Shown: piece after piece, positions 12,161-22,470 of the stretch
How positions within the stretch are numbered: position 1 is the first letter of the stretch
Layout of the letters: each line of letters begins with the position of its first letter
Source: Nematostella vectensis
Taxonomy: Eukaryota > Cnidaria > Anthozoa > Actiniaria > Edwardsiidae
Assembly: GCF_932526225.1 (NCBI RefSeq)
Contig: NC_064034.1
Coordinates: 15,078,887 to 15,142,886, forward strand
Length of the DNA stretch: 64,000 bases
Direction: 5' to 3'
Notes under the pieces: generated by a model
Told to the model about the DNA's origin: nothing
The model's input: only the letters and a program-made list of their open reading frames with translations
The model's database searches: none
Translations under genes and position numbers: made by a program

Positions 12161-12620
12161 ACTACCCGTTATGCCGCACGCTGACCACGTGCTAACGCTG
12201 ACCACGCTGAACTACAGTATGGCATCTAAATCTTTGGAATGCTGCTATATCATTCATATATTCGTCACAAGGTCAAAACTTGTTAGAATGGTGTTTTGAT
12301 AAAAAATATACATAGTGGAACTTCTATAAAGGGAAATAAGAATTGACCTTTAGACTCTTGAAAAAACATTATCGTTAATGTGACACCTTGAACTTTGACA
12401 GCCTTTTTCACACCAAGTTTTAGTATTTTGTTAACTTTCATACTGCATATTTAATATTATTGAATGAGTGCTTGCTTGATCCATTTGGAGGGGCCAATAC
12501 AATTGATAATTACATGGTAGTAAAATTTGACATATTTTGAATCTCATTAAAAAATATTAGAGACACCAAGATCCCCTCTAAAACTACCCCTATCAGTCAA
12601 CACAAAAAGGTGTTAAATGC
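12161..12620. other. Y2 3' interior, nothing recognised
   Basis: AT-rich sequence between the LINE fragment and the Y2 terminal motif. No gene, array or RNA structure apparent. Confidence 0.5.
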
Positions 12621-12657
12621 TGGCTCCGCTTTTAGGCAGTGCCTTAATCTATATATT
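12620..12657 (+). other. Y2 3' terminal motif (subterminal inverted repeat plus hairpin)
   Basis: GCTGGCTCCGCT, a 7-bp-stem hairpin and a 10-base A/T tail. The same arrangement occurs at 24500-24537 (Y3) and, inverted, at 6313-6351 (Y1). Confidence 0.75.
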
Positions 12658-12776
12658 ACCAAATTTAATTGTTGATCGATACATGTTTACCATGGCTTTG
12701 GCAACTGACCCCAGTTTCATAAGATATTTTAGCGGCATCCAGGGAATGTGCAAGTGAAACTCTGTTATTACATTAT
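12658..12776 (-). repeat. Repeat R, right copy, second piece
   Basis: The reverse complement matches 4306-4435 of the left R copy (shared blocks around 'cacttgcacattccctgg'). It sits between Y2 and Y3, showing that two separate insertions hit one R copy 119 bp apart. Confidence 0.75.
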
Positions 12777-13068
12777 AGCGGAGGCCGCGCGCGGAGCCCC
12801 ATAGGTTTTTGTGGCCAATGACGTCATTGTGTGGTCAATGACGTCACAAGCTGCCATCTATCCAGCCATGACAGCGGTCATATCGCGACGCATGCGTAAG
12901 AGCAAAGTCCAAGCGTGGCTAATTTGCATTGATAAACACGGCTTTGACAAGCTTTATGTATCGAGCTGAAAATACAATGAAACGTTTTTGGAGCAGCTAA
13001 GAACAGCGCTAAACAGCTAAGGCTCAAAATTTCACAGTTAGTTCTTGTTGATATTTTCCATCCATTTG
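12777..13068. other. Y3 5' region upstream of the Gypsy insertion
   Basis: Contains the terminal motif, CCATAGG as in Y2, and two TGACGTCA/TGACGTCAC sites (CRE/ATF-like) near 12818-12850. This may be the promoter of the Y3 gene, now separated from it by the retrotransposon. Confidence 0.4.
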
Positions 13069-13197
13069 TAAGAAGAGGATAATAAGAAGTTTTGTAGACG
13101 TTTATTCAACGGTGAAACGAGCCATGAGTCTTGCACAATCTACGAGGGTCCAGGGTCCTGTTCTGAGCACGTGCTCTGTCACGCAACTTGTCACATC
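13069..13197 (-). repeat. 3' LTR of the Gypsy element
   Basis: 129 bp; on the minus strand it begins TGTGACAAG and ends CTTACA. It carries the TGT..ACA ends expected of an LTR and is identical to the partner at 17318 except for one base (A versus G in 'tgtaRgaag'). Confidence 0.95.
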
Positions 13198-13214
13198 TTC
13201 CCTCTTTTTAACAG
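13198..13214 (-). promoter_or_regulatory. Polypurine tract
   Basis: The minus strand reads AAAAAGAGGGAAGA directly before the 3' LTR, the expected plus-strand DNA primer. Confidence 0.8.
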
Positions 13215-13332
13215 TAACGCTAACGGTTGGTTAAAACAACATTATAATAATCAAAGGGTAAAAATCGAAATTTTACAACTAAAATCATACGATGGATTAT
13301 TACTAATGTTCAGTGTCCTAACAGTTTCAATG

Positions 13333-15737
13333 TTATTTTGGCACATAGTCTTTGAGCCATGCAGGAGGCTTCACCTCCCGCCGAGGCCTTGTTATAGCCT
13401 GTGAAGAATCTGGTGGCAGGGCAACCTGGCTGGGTTGCTGCTGAGCATCATCGGGTTCTGGTGATTCCAGAACATCAGGTACTTGGCTGTTTTTTTCTCC
13501 AGTGCTGATCAACTGTCGGCGGTTTCGTCGGTAGGTGGTACCTTCAGTCTCGACGTTGTAGCTCCTAGGTCCGGCTTGACCTAAACACGTACCAGGCGTC
13601 CACGTGTCTTGTCCTGGTAGCTTCATGCGCACAGTTTCGCCGACAGCGATGGGCTCCAGGGGCTTGCTGTGCTTATCGTAATAAAACTTCTGGCGTTGCT
13701 TGGTACCTATCAACTTCCTGGTGTCCTCTTCAGTGTTGTAGCTAGGCTGTAGTAGGGAACCAGCCACAGGGAGAAGTGTTTTGCATCGACGTCCGAAAAG
13801 GCGCTGGGCCGGGCTAGTTCCGATTCCAGCAGTCGGAGTATTCCGCCAGTCGAGAAGTGCTTGGAATTCTGACCCCCCGGATGTCTTGCATTTTTTAAAC
13901 AGCCTCTTTACTGTCTGTACAGCATTTTCCGCTTTCCCATTTGCTTGGGCATATCTTGGGGATGACGTCTTGTGTTCGAACATCCAGGTCTTGGCAAATA
14001 CACTAAACTCCGCTGATGCGAACTGCGGTCCATTGTCGGTTATAAGGGTGTCTGGGATGCCAAACCTGGCAAATATTGCCTTCAGCTCCTTTATTATTGC
14101 TCGTGACGTCACTGTGTTAAGCCGGGCCACTTCTATGTAGTTGCTGAAGTAGTCACTGACCACTAACAGTGTTCGGTTGTCGAGCTCACAGAGGTCAGCT
14201 GAGACCTTTCCCCAAGATCGAGCGACAAACTCATGTTGGAGAATTGGCTCCTTTCGTTGGCCACTGCGATGAGTCAAACATACTTCGCATTTTGTGATGT
14301 ACTCCTTCAACTCGACAGTCATCCGCGGCCAGAAAAACGTGTCTCTTGCTCGTCTTATGCAGCCTTCTATACCGATGTGGGATGAGTGTGTCTTTTCCAT
14401 AAGCTCCTTCCTCAGGGCTCTAGGAACCACCAACTGTTGGCCTTTAAAGATGAGTTCTTCTTGGACAGTTAGCTCGTCTCGAATATCAAAGTAAGGATGC
14501 ACGCACTCCGGCAGGTCTGTTTTGCTCTCTGGCCAACCTCTCTTTATAACCTCTCGAAGGTTTTGTTGCACCGCATCATCTACTGCTGCATTTTTGAGTT
14601 GCTGCCAAGTCTCTTCTCTCACTGGCATCCATGATCGATGGTCAATCTCCTCCAGCTCCCTGGTAAACTCCCAGGCGTTGACTTCGGGTAGGTAAGCTCT
14701 GCTTAGGGTGTCAGCCAAGTAAAGATCTTTGCCTTTCTTGTACTTCACATTGAGACTGTAACTCTGCAGACTCAGCAGCATTCGTTGTAGGCGTTTCGGA
14801 GCAGTCGCCAGAGGTTTGATGAAGATTGGTTCCAAAGGCTTGTGATCAGTCTCGATGTTGACGACTTCGCGGCCGTAGACGTACGTATGGAAACGGTCAC
14901 ACGCAAAGACAATCGCGAGCAGCTCCTTCTCAATCTGTGCATAACGCGTCTCAGCGGGCGTGAGTGCACGTGATGCGTAGGCTACTGGTTGGCCATTCTG
15001 TAGTAATGCGGCACCCAATCCGCTCTGCGACGCATCGCACTGAAGTGTAATCTCCTCGTCTAGGTTGTAGTAACGCAATACTGGAGTGACTGTAACGGCA
15101 TCCTTTAGCTTTTCAAACGCAAACTGTTGCGCATCATCCCAGATGAACTGCACGTCGCTCTGTGTGAGATCCCTCAGCGGCTTTGTGATGTCTGACAGCT
15201 GGGGCAGGAACTTTGCAAGGTATTGGGCTAGGCCTAACAGACGCTGTACCCCAAGCTTGTCGGTCGGTGAGGGCATGTCCACAATTGCTCGCACTTTAGC
15301 AGGGTCGACTTTAAGTCCCTTGTCAGTTGCTATGTGGCCAATGAAGAGTAACTCTGATTTCCTAAGTCTCATCTTGTCGGGATTCAGGTGTATGTCCCGT
15401 TGATCACAACGGTTTAGGAATGCCAGGAGGTTCCTGTCGTGATCCGCCGTTGCCTCCTCGTAGCTCTCGCCATAGCCCACTACCAGGAAATCATCAGCAA
15501 CAACTTCGGTTCCAGTCAGACCTTCGGCAAATTCATGCATCTTTCTTTGAAACACTTCTGGTGCTGAGGAGATCCCGAAAGGCATTCTCTTCCATCGGTA
15601 TCGGCCAAACGGTGTATGGAAAGTTGTTAGATAGGTCGACTCTTCCTCTAGCTGGACGTGCCAGAAACCGTTGCGGACATCCAACAACGTGAACACCTTG
15701 GCACCGTGTAATCGTGTTGCAACCTCTTCTAGGGGGT
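13333..15737 (-). CDS. Gypsy Pol, second part: RT, RNase H, integrase
   Basis: About 795 codons. In order: the rest of the reverse transcriptase with the active-site motif VADDFLV, RNase H beginning LQCDASQSGLGAAL, the zinc-binding HHCC part of the integrase (HSSHIGIEG, CEVC) and the integrase core with SADLCEL, TDNGPQF and ANGKAEN supplying D, D and E. The C-terminal tail is basic and proline-rich; I see no clear chromodomain. The frame continues the gag-pro-RT frame after one break in a C-rich run near 15735, where the last good residues of the upstream part are YPLP. All motifs seen look intact. The protein would make and insert the cDNA copy of the element. Confidence 0.92.
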
Positions 15738-17299
15738 AGGGGATAGTTTTCCCTCTGGATGGCTTTGTTGAGATCCTTTGGGTCTAGGCATATTCGCAGT
15801 TTTCCATCTTTCTTGGGAACTACTACCATAGAGCTGATCCACGAGGTGGGTGTGGTCACCGGTGCTATTATCTCTTTGTCCACTAGATCATTCAAGGTTT
15901 TCTTGAGCTGGGGTCTTAGGGCTACTGCAACTCTACGTGGTGCGTGTTGTACTGGTTGAGCGTTTGTGTCTAGTCTGATGGTGTATTCTCCATCAAGTTT
16001 GCCAACCCCGTCACTGAACACTGCTGGGAACTTAGCCAATATTTCTTCTCTTGTTAGTGCAGCTCCTGGTTTGGGGTCAACGGTGAACACTGTCGCTCCA
16101 TCTGTCTGCGGTTTGTGAAACTGGTCGTTGTCATTGTACTGTATAATGTTCATGCCAAGGCATGCCTTACGCCCCAGAATCGGGCGGATTTCATGGCTGT
16201 CAACAAGGCGACAATCCAGCTGGCACGATACATGGTTTCTCCACACTCTAATGGTGACATGCCCGACGACTTTGATCTTTGATCCCCCATACGCCACTAA
16301 GGACGTTTGCACGGGTTTCACTTTTACTAGCTTGTGGTCGTTACACGCCTGCTTGTATATGTGCACTGGCAACACATTGCATTGTGCACCAGTATCAGGT
16401 TGGAAACGGATGAAACTTCCAGACTCTGATTGAAATGTGACCAGCTGCGAATCATCCAACCAGACGGCCAATACTTCCTCCGTTTGATATGTCTCCTCAG
16501 GATACATATCTGTTTCTTCGACTTCGGTAGCCTTGACTTCCTGTTTGCATCTATTGGCAAAGTGATTTTTCGCTCCGCACTTCCGGCAGTCCTTTCCTTG
16601 TGCGGGACACGATTCCTGATTTGCCATATGTTGGTATCCACAGTTGTCACATTGTTTGCCTTGACCTCGTTGCTTTCGCCGATAATTTTTGATGTTGGGT
16701 TTCTTCGACTCGAATTTACTCACGGCATTGACGTCTGTCTCAGATGTATCTTTGACTATTTTCATCTGAGCAAGCATACTCTCAGCCGCTCGGCAAATTT
16801 CATCTGTTTTCGCTAGTGTTAATTTGGACTCGCGTAACAACCTTTCTCTGACCTTCGTGTCATGTATTCCAAATAACAACCGATCTCGAAGTATTTCGTC
16901 TGGCGTAATCGTATCAAACTCGCAGGACTCGGCCAATTTTCTCAGCGCTGTTCTATAGTGCTCGTAGGACTCTCCAGGCTCTTGCATTCGCTGGTTGAAA
17001 CGGAATCTTTCGACCGGCACGTTCTTTCTTGGTTGACAGTACTCGGCGAATTTCTTTATGACAGGCTCTATCTTGTCTGTCTCTCCTTCGGTCAGGGTAA
17101 ATGTCGAGTAGACTTCTCTCGCCTCTTCACCGATAACTGTTAGCAACGTAGCTACTTGTACGGCTTCAGCTTTCTCGTTCAACCCAGTCGCCAACGAGTA
17201 GTTTTTCCAAGCGAGCACAAATCGCTTCCATTTGTCAGCAGCATTGCTATTGTGTATCTCCAGCGGCGCCGGCGGCGGTAAGACATATCCTGAGGCCAT
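15738..17299 (-). CDS. Gypsy Gag, protease and start of RT
   Basis: ATG at 17299, only about one base after the primer-binding site, so the leader is nearly absent. Residues 1-200 are Gag capsid-like. Two zinc knuckles follow (CDNCGYQHMANQESC at about 217-231; CRKCGAKNHFANRC at about 238-251). An aspartic protease with DTGAQCNVL lies at about 302, and the reverse transcriptase opens with VVVPKKDGKLRICLDPKDL at about 492-510. Gag and Pol share one frame, as in many animal Gypsy elements. The frame then slips at a run of C residues (minus strand ccccctag, about 15735-15745), after which this frame reads only unrelated residues to a stop at 15533. The break could be a mutation or a sequencing error in a homopolymer. 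Confidence 0.92.
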
Positions 17300-17317
17300 A
17301 GTTAACCGCTGCTACCA
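17300..17317 (-). promoter_or_regulatory. Primer-binding site
   Basis: The minus strand reads TGGTAGCAGCGGTTAAC immediately inside the 5' LTR. The leading TGGTAGCAG matches what is expected for priming by initiator methionine tRNA; the tRNA identity is inference. Confidence 0.75.
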
Positions 17318-17446
17318 TGTAGGAAGAGGATAATAAGAAGTTTTGTAGACGTTTATTCAACGGTGAAACGAGCCATGAGTCTTGCACAATCTACGAGGGT
17401 CCAGGGTCCTGTTCTGAGCACGTGCTCTGTCACGCAACTTGTCACA
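17318..17446 (-). repeat. 5' LTR of the Gypsy element
   Basis: 129 bp, the partner of 13069-13197, followed by the target duplication CCATT at 17447-17451. Confidence 0.95.
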
Positions 17447-17484
17447 CCATTTCGAGTTTATAGTTCCGCAATTCTGTTTATATT

Positions 17485-17939
17485 TTGCACGGCGGCGTGA
17501 TGAAGTTTGCGAATGTTTGTCTTGCCGTCCTTGTTTTGACTGTATGTGTTTGTCTCCGTGGTTCATTTGGTGGAAAGTGTGAGAAAAGTGGAAAAACGAG
17601 GTCAACAGAAGACAAATGTATTGGCATGCCGTGTTATGCTGATAGTCGATTGGCAAGGGCGGCTGGCATCCGGGAGGGGTCTCTACTATGCCTCGCACAT
17701 CGGAACAAAGCGACCAAAGAAGATAATAGATGCTCGTTTCCCCTTTCTTCGCCGTCTCAAACACTTCCTCGCTCAGGGACCTTCCAAGTAGGCTTTACGA
17801 CGCAGTAGACGCCCTTGGAAAAGAGAACATTCCAAAATATCGTTCTGGAACTAAGTGGTGCTCGGCATGTAAAAGAAATGGAGAAGCAACCCTAAAAGAA
17901 AAAGTCCCCGAAAAATACGTCCCCCCAGCAACAAGACAA
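17485..17939 (+). pseudogene. 5' exon of the Y3 multidomain gene, frame-broken
   Basis: The first half (about 17500-17745) reads in one frame with spaced cysteines and a histidine (CIGMPCYAD, LLCLAHRNKA, RCSFP), like a small zinc-binding module. The second half (about 17745-17939) reads in another frame as SLRDLPSRLYDAVDALG, then KWCSACKRNG and EKYVPPATRQ. This ends at a donor (CAA|GTAAGC) in phase 0. One frame break near 17745 joins two parts that look like a single exon. The hydrophobic N-terminus (ANVCLAVLVLTVCVCL) may be only a reading of 5' flank. The family is not one I can name. The exon lies directly downstream of the Gypsy insertion, which probably separates it from its promoter. Confidence 0.5.
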
Positions 17940-18378
17940 GTAAGCTTAAATTATTCTAAACCATTTATTATGAATGAAAATAATGAAGATTTTAAAAATA
18001 TTTTTTGAATTTAATCATACATTTTTTTTAGTATTAGGAAACATTAAAGTATACATTGTATTACTTTTACAAATATAATCCCAATATACCTAACACGCAA
18101 TGGTAATATTCAATTATAATATGAAATACCCTTTTTTAATGTGACTTCTTTAAAATGAACCAAACCCTTGTTTGATTCACACAATCCTTTTCTGCCTTTC
18201 CAAAATAAAGACTCTTTCCAAGCCACTTATATATCATATCTATCTAAAAAACATATGCTATAGGCCTGTGGTATCACATAAAAATCCACTTGACATGTAC
18301 TAGACTATATGCTTTACTTATCCTACCTACTTGAACAACTACTTTGATCCTTTTTCTGCTATTGTCTGTAGATCACAG

Positions 18379-18466
18379 AAGACCTCTCAATTTAATAAGG
18401 ACGTTGGTGCATTTCTTCACCACCATGGAGCATCAAGGTCTGCAATCAACACTGGACCAGTGCTAG
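18379..18466 (+). CDS. Second exon of the Y3 multidomain gene
   Basis: Bounded by an acceptor (..gatcacag|aag) and a donor (CTAG|GTGAGT). It enters in phase 0, matching the upstream exon, and reads TSQFNKDVGAFLHHHGASR then SAINTGPVLG. The coding look and matching phase support a real exon. It leaves in phase 1, and the next exon read in that phase soon meets a stop, so either a small exon is missed or there is another frame break. Confidence 0.5.
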
Positions 18467-18910
18467 GTGAGTGCAAGTAACATAATTAAAAATGACATCT
18501 AGTGTATCCCTTTGAACAATCTAAATCCACAAGATATTGAAACTGTGGTGGGTGACATGGAATTGGAAGACCTGTGTTCAAAAATCCTGCTTTTTTTCAG
18601 GATACAGTGTGGCACCAAGGACACTTGACAGGCAAAAAAAAAAACACAAAAAAGGAACTACCCAAATCAGCTGCAGGAACATCTAAAATATGCAGTTGAT
18701 GGAAGCTTATTTTTGTCACAACTGACTTTGATTTTAATGTTATATACAGACCTAACCATGATACAGCATATACATGCACTGCACAATGTCTGAGGAAGGG
18801 ATTTAGAAAATTCTAGAGTGGTGGGAATGGGGGTGTATTTCTACTAATAAACATGTCAAAGTATAGTCAATTTCCAAGTTTAAATATTTTTCATTTTTTT
18901 TATCTTGTAG

Positions 18911-20677
18911 GAGAAGGGCTTCATAATGCTGCTTATAGATGACTTTCGCAATATTCACACTGTGCGACTGCCAGGGAGTGATATGAAACTATCAGTGGCT
19001 ACCCATATGACCTCTTCACTGTTAGATATCCACCCTTCTATCAAAGCCCCAAAGATGCCTAAAAGTATTGATGCTGTTCATTGTTCTCCATCTGTTTCAA
19101 TGAATGGAATCATGCAAAAATGTGTTGGGGGGATCTCAGTTGGAAATCTCCTAACCATTGCTGAAAAGATGAAGGAGTGGCAAACTTCCTTCTTTAGCTC
19201 AGTTCCAGGTTATAGAAAGCTAAATGGAGAGTCAGTGCAGAGTCAACTCCATGAATTTCGTGTTTACCATGACTTAGCACATGATGAACTATGCAAGCTA
19301 AACAGTTGTCGACTAGTCGCTGAATTCGAACATCCATTAAAGTCCATGGAAAACTATAAGTTTGCACTTGACCACACAATTAGCAGTGCTGGACAACCAT
19401 TATTAAACTACACCAAGGAATATGCACTTCCCTGCCCTGGAGATTGGCCTACCTGGTTTTACTTCAAGAAACTTGTTGCTCAGCAAAGTAACAGATATGC
19501 ATCATTAATTCCTGAGCAAGGACCCTTTCATGTCAGTTTGAATGCAGTAGAGGACATTATAACAACTTATCACTTCTTTTTTTCAAGGATATATACAGAT
19601 GTATTTGGAGGTATCCTGCCAGTGAAACCAAAGCCATTCAGATCAAATCTGGTCTTGATTGGCACTCTCCTTGGCTGGCTATTGATCCGAGATAAAGTTC
19701 TTGGAAAATTTAAACTGTGCAAAGACGTGGAATTTGCATGCATACTCAATATCCTTGATGAAGTTCTCCCTCTAGTTTTTTTTTTTCAATATGGAGTTCT
19801 TTTCCGTTCTGGTGACCTAGAACATTATGAGTCAATCATGTTCAGATTCCTGATCCTATTCATCATCTGGAATGACAGGTCAACCCTGTCAATGTTAAAC
19901 GATTTATGCCACCAACAAAATTTTTTCCCCGAATACTACAACTTTAAAAAGAAATGGCTTGCAATCATCACCGAGAAAAAAGTGGAGATTTGGCACTCCC
20001 TGTTACGTTTCCATATACGTGATTACTACAAAGCCAACCAGATTAGAGATACAGCAATTGGTCTTACAACTTCAAAAACTGCAAAATCATTCTTTGCAAA
20101 TTTTATTTGACCATATCTAAGAGGAACAAATTCAGAAAGAAATTTAAAATTGATTGCTGGGAGGTCAGCTGAGACACTGCTGAAGCTATTTGTTAGCATT
20201 GCACAGAATCTAGGACAATCAAGAAAACTTCCTCAAGAAACAACCAGGCAGGGGACTCCAAAAGGAAAGCCTCAGTTTTATATCAAGACATTTGATACCA
20301 CAGTAGAGAACAAGGCCTTACCTCTTTCCTACAAATTTAGTAATGAATATCCTGAAAGCCTCCCAAATCCAAATAAACCCTATGATTACAAGACATGTCA
20401 GATACAAGATGATGATGAAGTTGTTAGACTCCCATGCTTCCATGCCGACCATAAATCTTGTTTAGTTCAATCTGGTAACAAGTGTTCCCACTGCTTCAAG
20501 CAACTCAGTGATCATCTTTCAAAACTAGCAACTGCTTTCAATACTACTCTCATAACTCCCACAAACTCCTCTCCATCCAGGAATACTGCTGAACTTAATG
20601 CAAATGACAATGATGATGAAATTCCTGTAGTAAGCACAAAGGATCCTGACTTTTCTGACTCAGAACAATGGGCAAAC
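18911..20677 (+). pseudogene. Y3 gene: main transposase-like region and RING-like finger, in-frame stops
   Basis: Starts after a TTGTAG acceptor at 18910. One frame is open from EKGFIMLLIDDFRNIHTVR to a TGA at 20108, continues in the same frame from 20111 to a TAG at 20678, and on to about 20867. Residues 1-400 form a large domain of unknown fold with conserved-looking acidic and aromatic motifs (LLIDDFRNIHT, GPFHVSLNAVEDI, KVEIWHSLLRFHIRD). The spacing of D, D and E residues would allow a DDE-type nuclease, but that is speculation. Around 20395-20500 a C/H cluster (CQI..CFHADHKSC..NKCSHC) looks like a RING finger. An acidic Ser/Asp/Asn-rich linker follows. I recall similar dispersed proteins of unknown function in cnidarian genomes but cannot name the family. 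It appears recently inactivated. Confidence 0.6.
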
Positions 20678-20810
20678 TAGGTTGACAGCATCTTAGAAGG
20701 AATAGCTGTCCCCCAACCTTCTCAGAAACCACAATCTTCAACACCCAACCAAACTTCTGCATCAACAAGACAACAAAGTCACTCAAACCAGCAGCATGCA
20801 GCAATTAATA

Positions 20811-21434
20811 TAACATTCAAAATTACAACATTGAATGTGTCTGGTTGTAAAATTTGAGAACAGTATCTCCCAATCTACCCTAAATGGGCGAAACGGATCA
20901 AATGCCTGCACTTTTATTGCTATTATTTTAGCCAAAACAGTCATTTCTAATTTAGGAACACTTGCATTTCCAATTGCCCAGTTGTCACCAGTTTGGGGAG
21001 TGATTATGTGTAATTGCATTTCTCATGGAAATAGAGTTCACCAACAAGTCACAGGAGGCCGGGCTATTAATTTCAGTGTTCAAGATGCTGCTGTGCATCT
21101 ATCTTCAATTGGCACAATCACGGTAGAAGACTCCTTTGATGTAGACTTTGTGTGTCAGAATCCACAAGTCCCACAGTCATCACTTAGGTTCTACCTCCAG
21201 CGTCTAGTGAGAGAACCCAATATCGCTGCAATCGTAATAATCAATGGCTTATCTGTATGTTTCCTTGGAAGAGGGAATGAAGTGCTTCTCCTTGATAGCC
21301 ATTTGCATGGAACTTTTGGTGCCCTTGTTGGTAAAGCTGCACTGCAAGATATTGAGCAATATTTAACTATATGTAAGCAGTGCTTAAGTCCTAATGTAAT
21401 TATGTGTAATGTTACTTTTATAAGTTTTGTTTAG
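20811..21434 (+). pseudogene. Y3 gene: C-terminal papain-like protease-like domain
   Basis: Reads in a frame shifted by one from the RING part. From an internal ATG at 20835 it is open for 199 codons. Near the start is QSTLNGRNGSNACTFIAI, with Cys25 at the head of a predicted helix. Further on is EVLLLDSHLHGTFGALVG, with Asp154, His156 and His158. A Gln/Asn-Cys helix followed by a strand with Asp-x-His is the layout of papain-fold cysteine proteases, including deubiquitinase-like enzymes. A ubiquitin-related role would fit the RING next door. That is inference from layout only. Stop at 21432-21434. Confidence 0.5.
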
Positions 21435-22338
21435 AATTACAGTACTTTATTTGCTATTGCTGTCAGCAACATGCTAGTAAACACCCGACGTTTTGAAGTT
21501 TTTGACAAGTTTCTATCAGGTTTTAGACAGTCTGTTACACAAGTTGAGTAAATTTCATATTGTAAAGGATGTCAAAAACACAACAGAATCTTGTCAACTT
21601 AGATGAGTGTTCATGGTAGCACATGACTAAATTAATATTAGAATGAATTTTGAGTACTTTACAGCGATGAGAATTTGTATGAATAACAGCAGGCGATATT
21701 TGACTGATATGAAATATTGGACTTCATTCGGGATAATTCAGAGCTGCATTTACAAATTTACGCACATAACCGTGACGTAGCCCCTTTGAGTAAAATATTA
21801 GGAAAGTACTTCTAAGGCGATGTTAGAAAGAAAAATTCGAGACAGGATTAAGAATTAATTGGGCCTCATTATTTTGTGTTATGAAAGTTACAGGTTTCAT
21901 ACAAGCTATCTGCTAATGAATAAGTCTCACATCCATAAAATTAGAGAAAAAGGGAAGGATAAAATAAAACAGATAAGTAAGCGCGAGGCGGAACAAGGGA
22001 AGTGATTTAAAAAAAAAACAGGAAATTGAGTTGTGCTTACCTCCGCTTCGTTTCGCATCCCTTATAAAAGTCGCTGAAGCATAGATCGGTAAAATAAATG
22101 ATCAGGGGCGAAAGGAACCTTTTCTCTTTCTTTAGATTATAAACATTACTCAATGGCAAGAAATTAAAGTGCACTTTTCTCCCATTTTCCTCTCTTGTTT
22201 ATGCTTCCATGTGGTAGAACGTCCGCCATCTTGGTTTTCAATCTTGAGCATGCGCAATGTTTGACCGCTGTGTTGTGTTCATCCAGCCAGCCAGCCGCGA
22301 TCTGCCTCGGCACAGGCCTCCAGAGCGCGCAAAACAAT
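21435..22338. other. Y3 region between its two frames
   Basis: Mostly AT-rich non-coding DNA. Near 22195-22330 are CCGCCATCTTGG (22223-22234, a minus-strand YY1 motif) and a GC-rich stretch with 'ccagccagccagccg', which look like a promoter for the frame at 22339. Confidence 0.4.
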
Positions 22339-22470
22339 ATGGCGGATGAGTATTTCTGCCCCTCTCAAAACCACACGAAAACTGACTGCAGAAAAGCAAG
22401 AATTGTCAAAAAAGAGGGCTTGAAAACAATCATTCGTGGGAATGCTAACCACGGATATGAACTTGTCTAA
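22339..22470 (+). CDS. Small frame, possible first exon (43 codons)
   Basis: ATG at 22339 in a GCGGATG context opens MADEYFCPSQNHTKTDCRKA, followed by a basic stretch (RIVKKEGLKTIIRGN). It contains two cysteines and a histidine. It stops at 22470. A shifted frame further on carries a run such as FEESSLVLESRSAEMLE, and a good donor (GTAG|GTAAGT) sits at about 22648, so this may be a decayed first exon. Homology with Y1 begins inside it (near 22395). Family unknown. Confidence 0.3.
   Translation: MADEYFCPSQNHTKTDCRKARIVKKEGLKTIIRGNANHGYELV

Larger units (their letters stand above)
9763..12657 (+). mobile_element. Element Y2 with asymmetric terminal inverted repeats and 3' hairpin
   Basis: The 5' end is AGCGGAGCCAGCGCGG and the 3' end has GCTGGCTCCGCT (12620-12630), then a stem-loop (TTTAGGC-AGT-GCCTTAA, 12631-12647), then TCTATATATT (12648-12657). 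The inverted repeat is terminal on the left and subterminal on the right. The flanks 9762 and 12658 join to recreate the uninterrupted left R copy at 4435/4436 with no obvious target duplication. This is the layout described for Helentron/Helitron2 elements. The interior contains a CR1-like LINE fragment and no Rep/helicase gene, so Y2 appears non-autonomous. End positions are uncertain by 1-2 bp. Confidence 0.7.
13069..17446 (-). mobile_element. Full-length Ty3/Gypsy LTR retrotransposon, very young
   Basis: Two 129-bp LTRs (13069-13197 and 17318-17446) bound a minus-strand gag-pol. The flanking 5 bp are CCATT on both sides (13064-13068, 17447-17451), a perfect target-site duplication. The LTRs differ at a single base as read here, so the insertion is recent. 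The polypurine tract lies at about 13198-13212 (minus strand AAAAAGAGGGAAGA) and the primer-binding site at 17300-17317. Gag-pol is split by one frame break near 15735; otherwise it is open from 17299 to 13333. It landed in Y3. Confidence 0.95.

Noticed and set aside
13781-16816. Several plus-strand frames of 60-128 codons (13781, 15086, 15420, 16128, 16430 and others)
   Set aside because: All lie antisense to the Gypsy gag-pol, which has clear domain motifs on the other strand.
18911-20110. Assignment of the Y3 main domain to a named transposase family
   Set aside because: The spacing of acidic residues permits a DDE fold, but no motif is specific enough; left as unknown.
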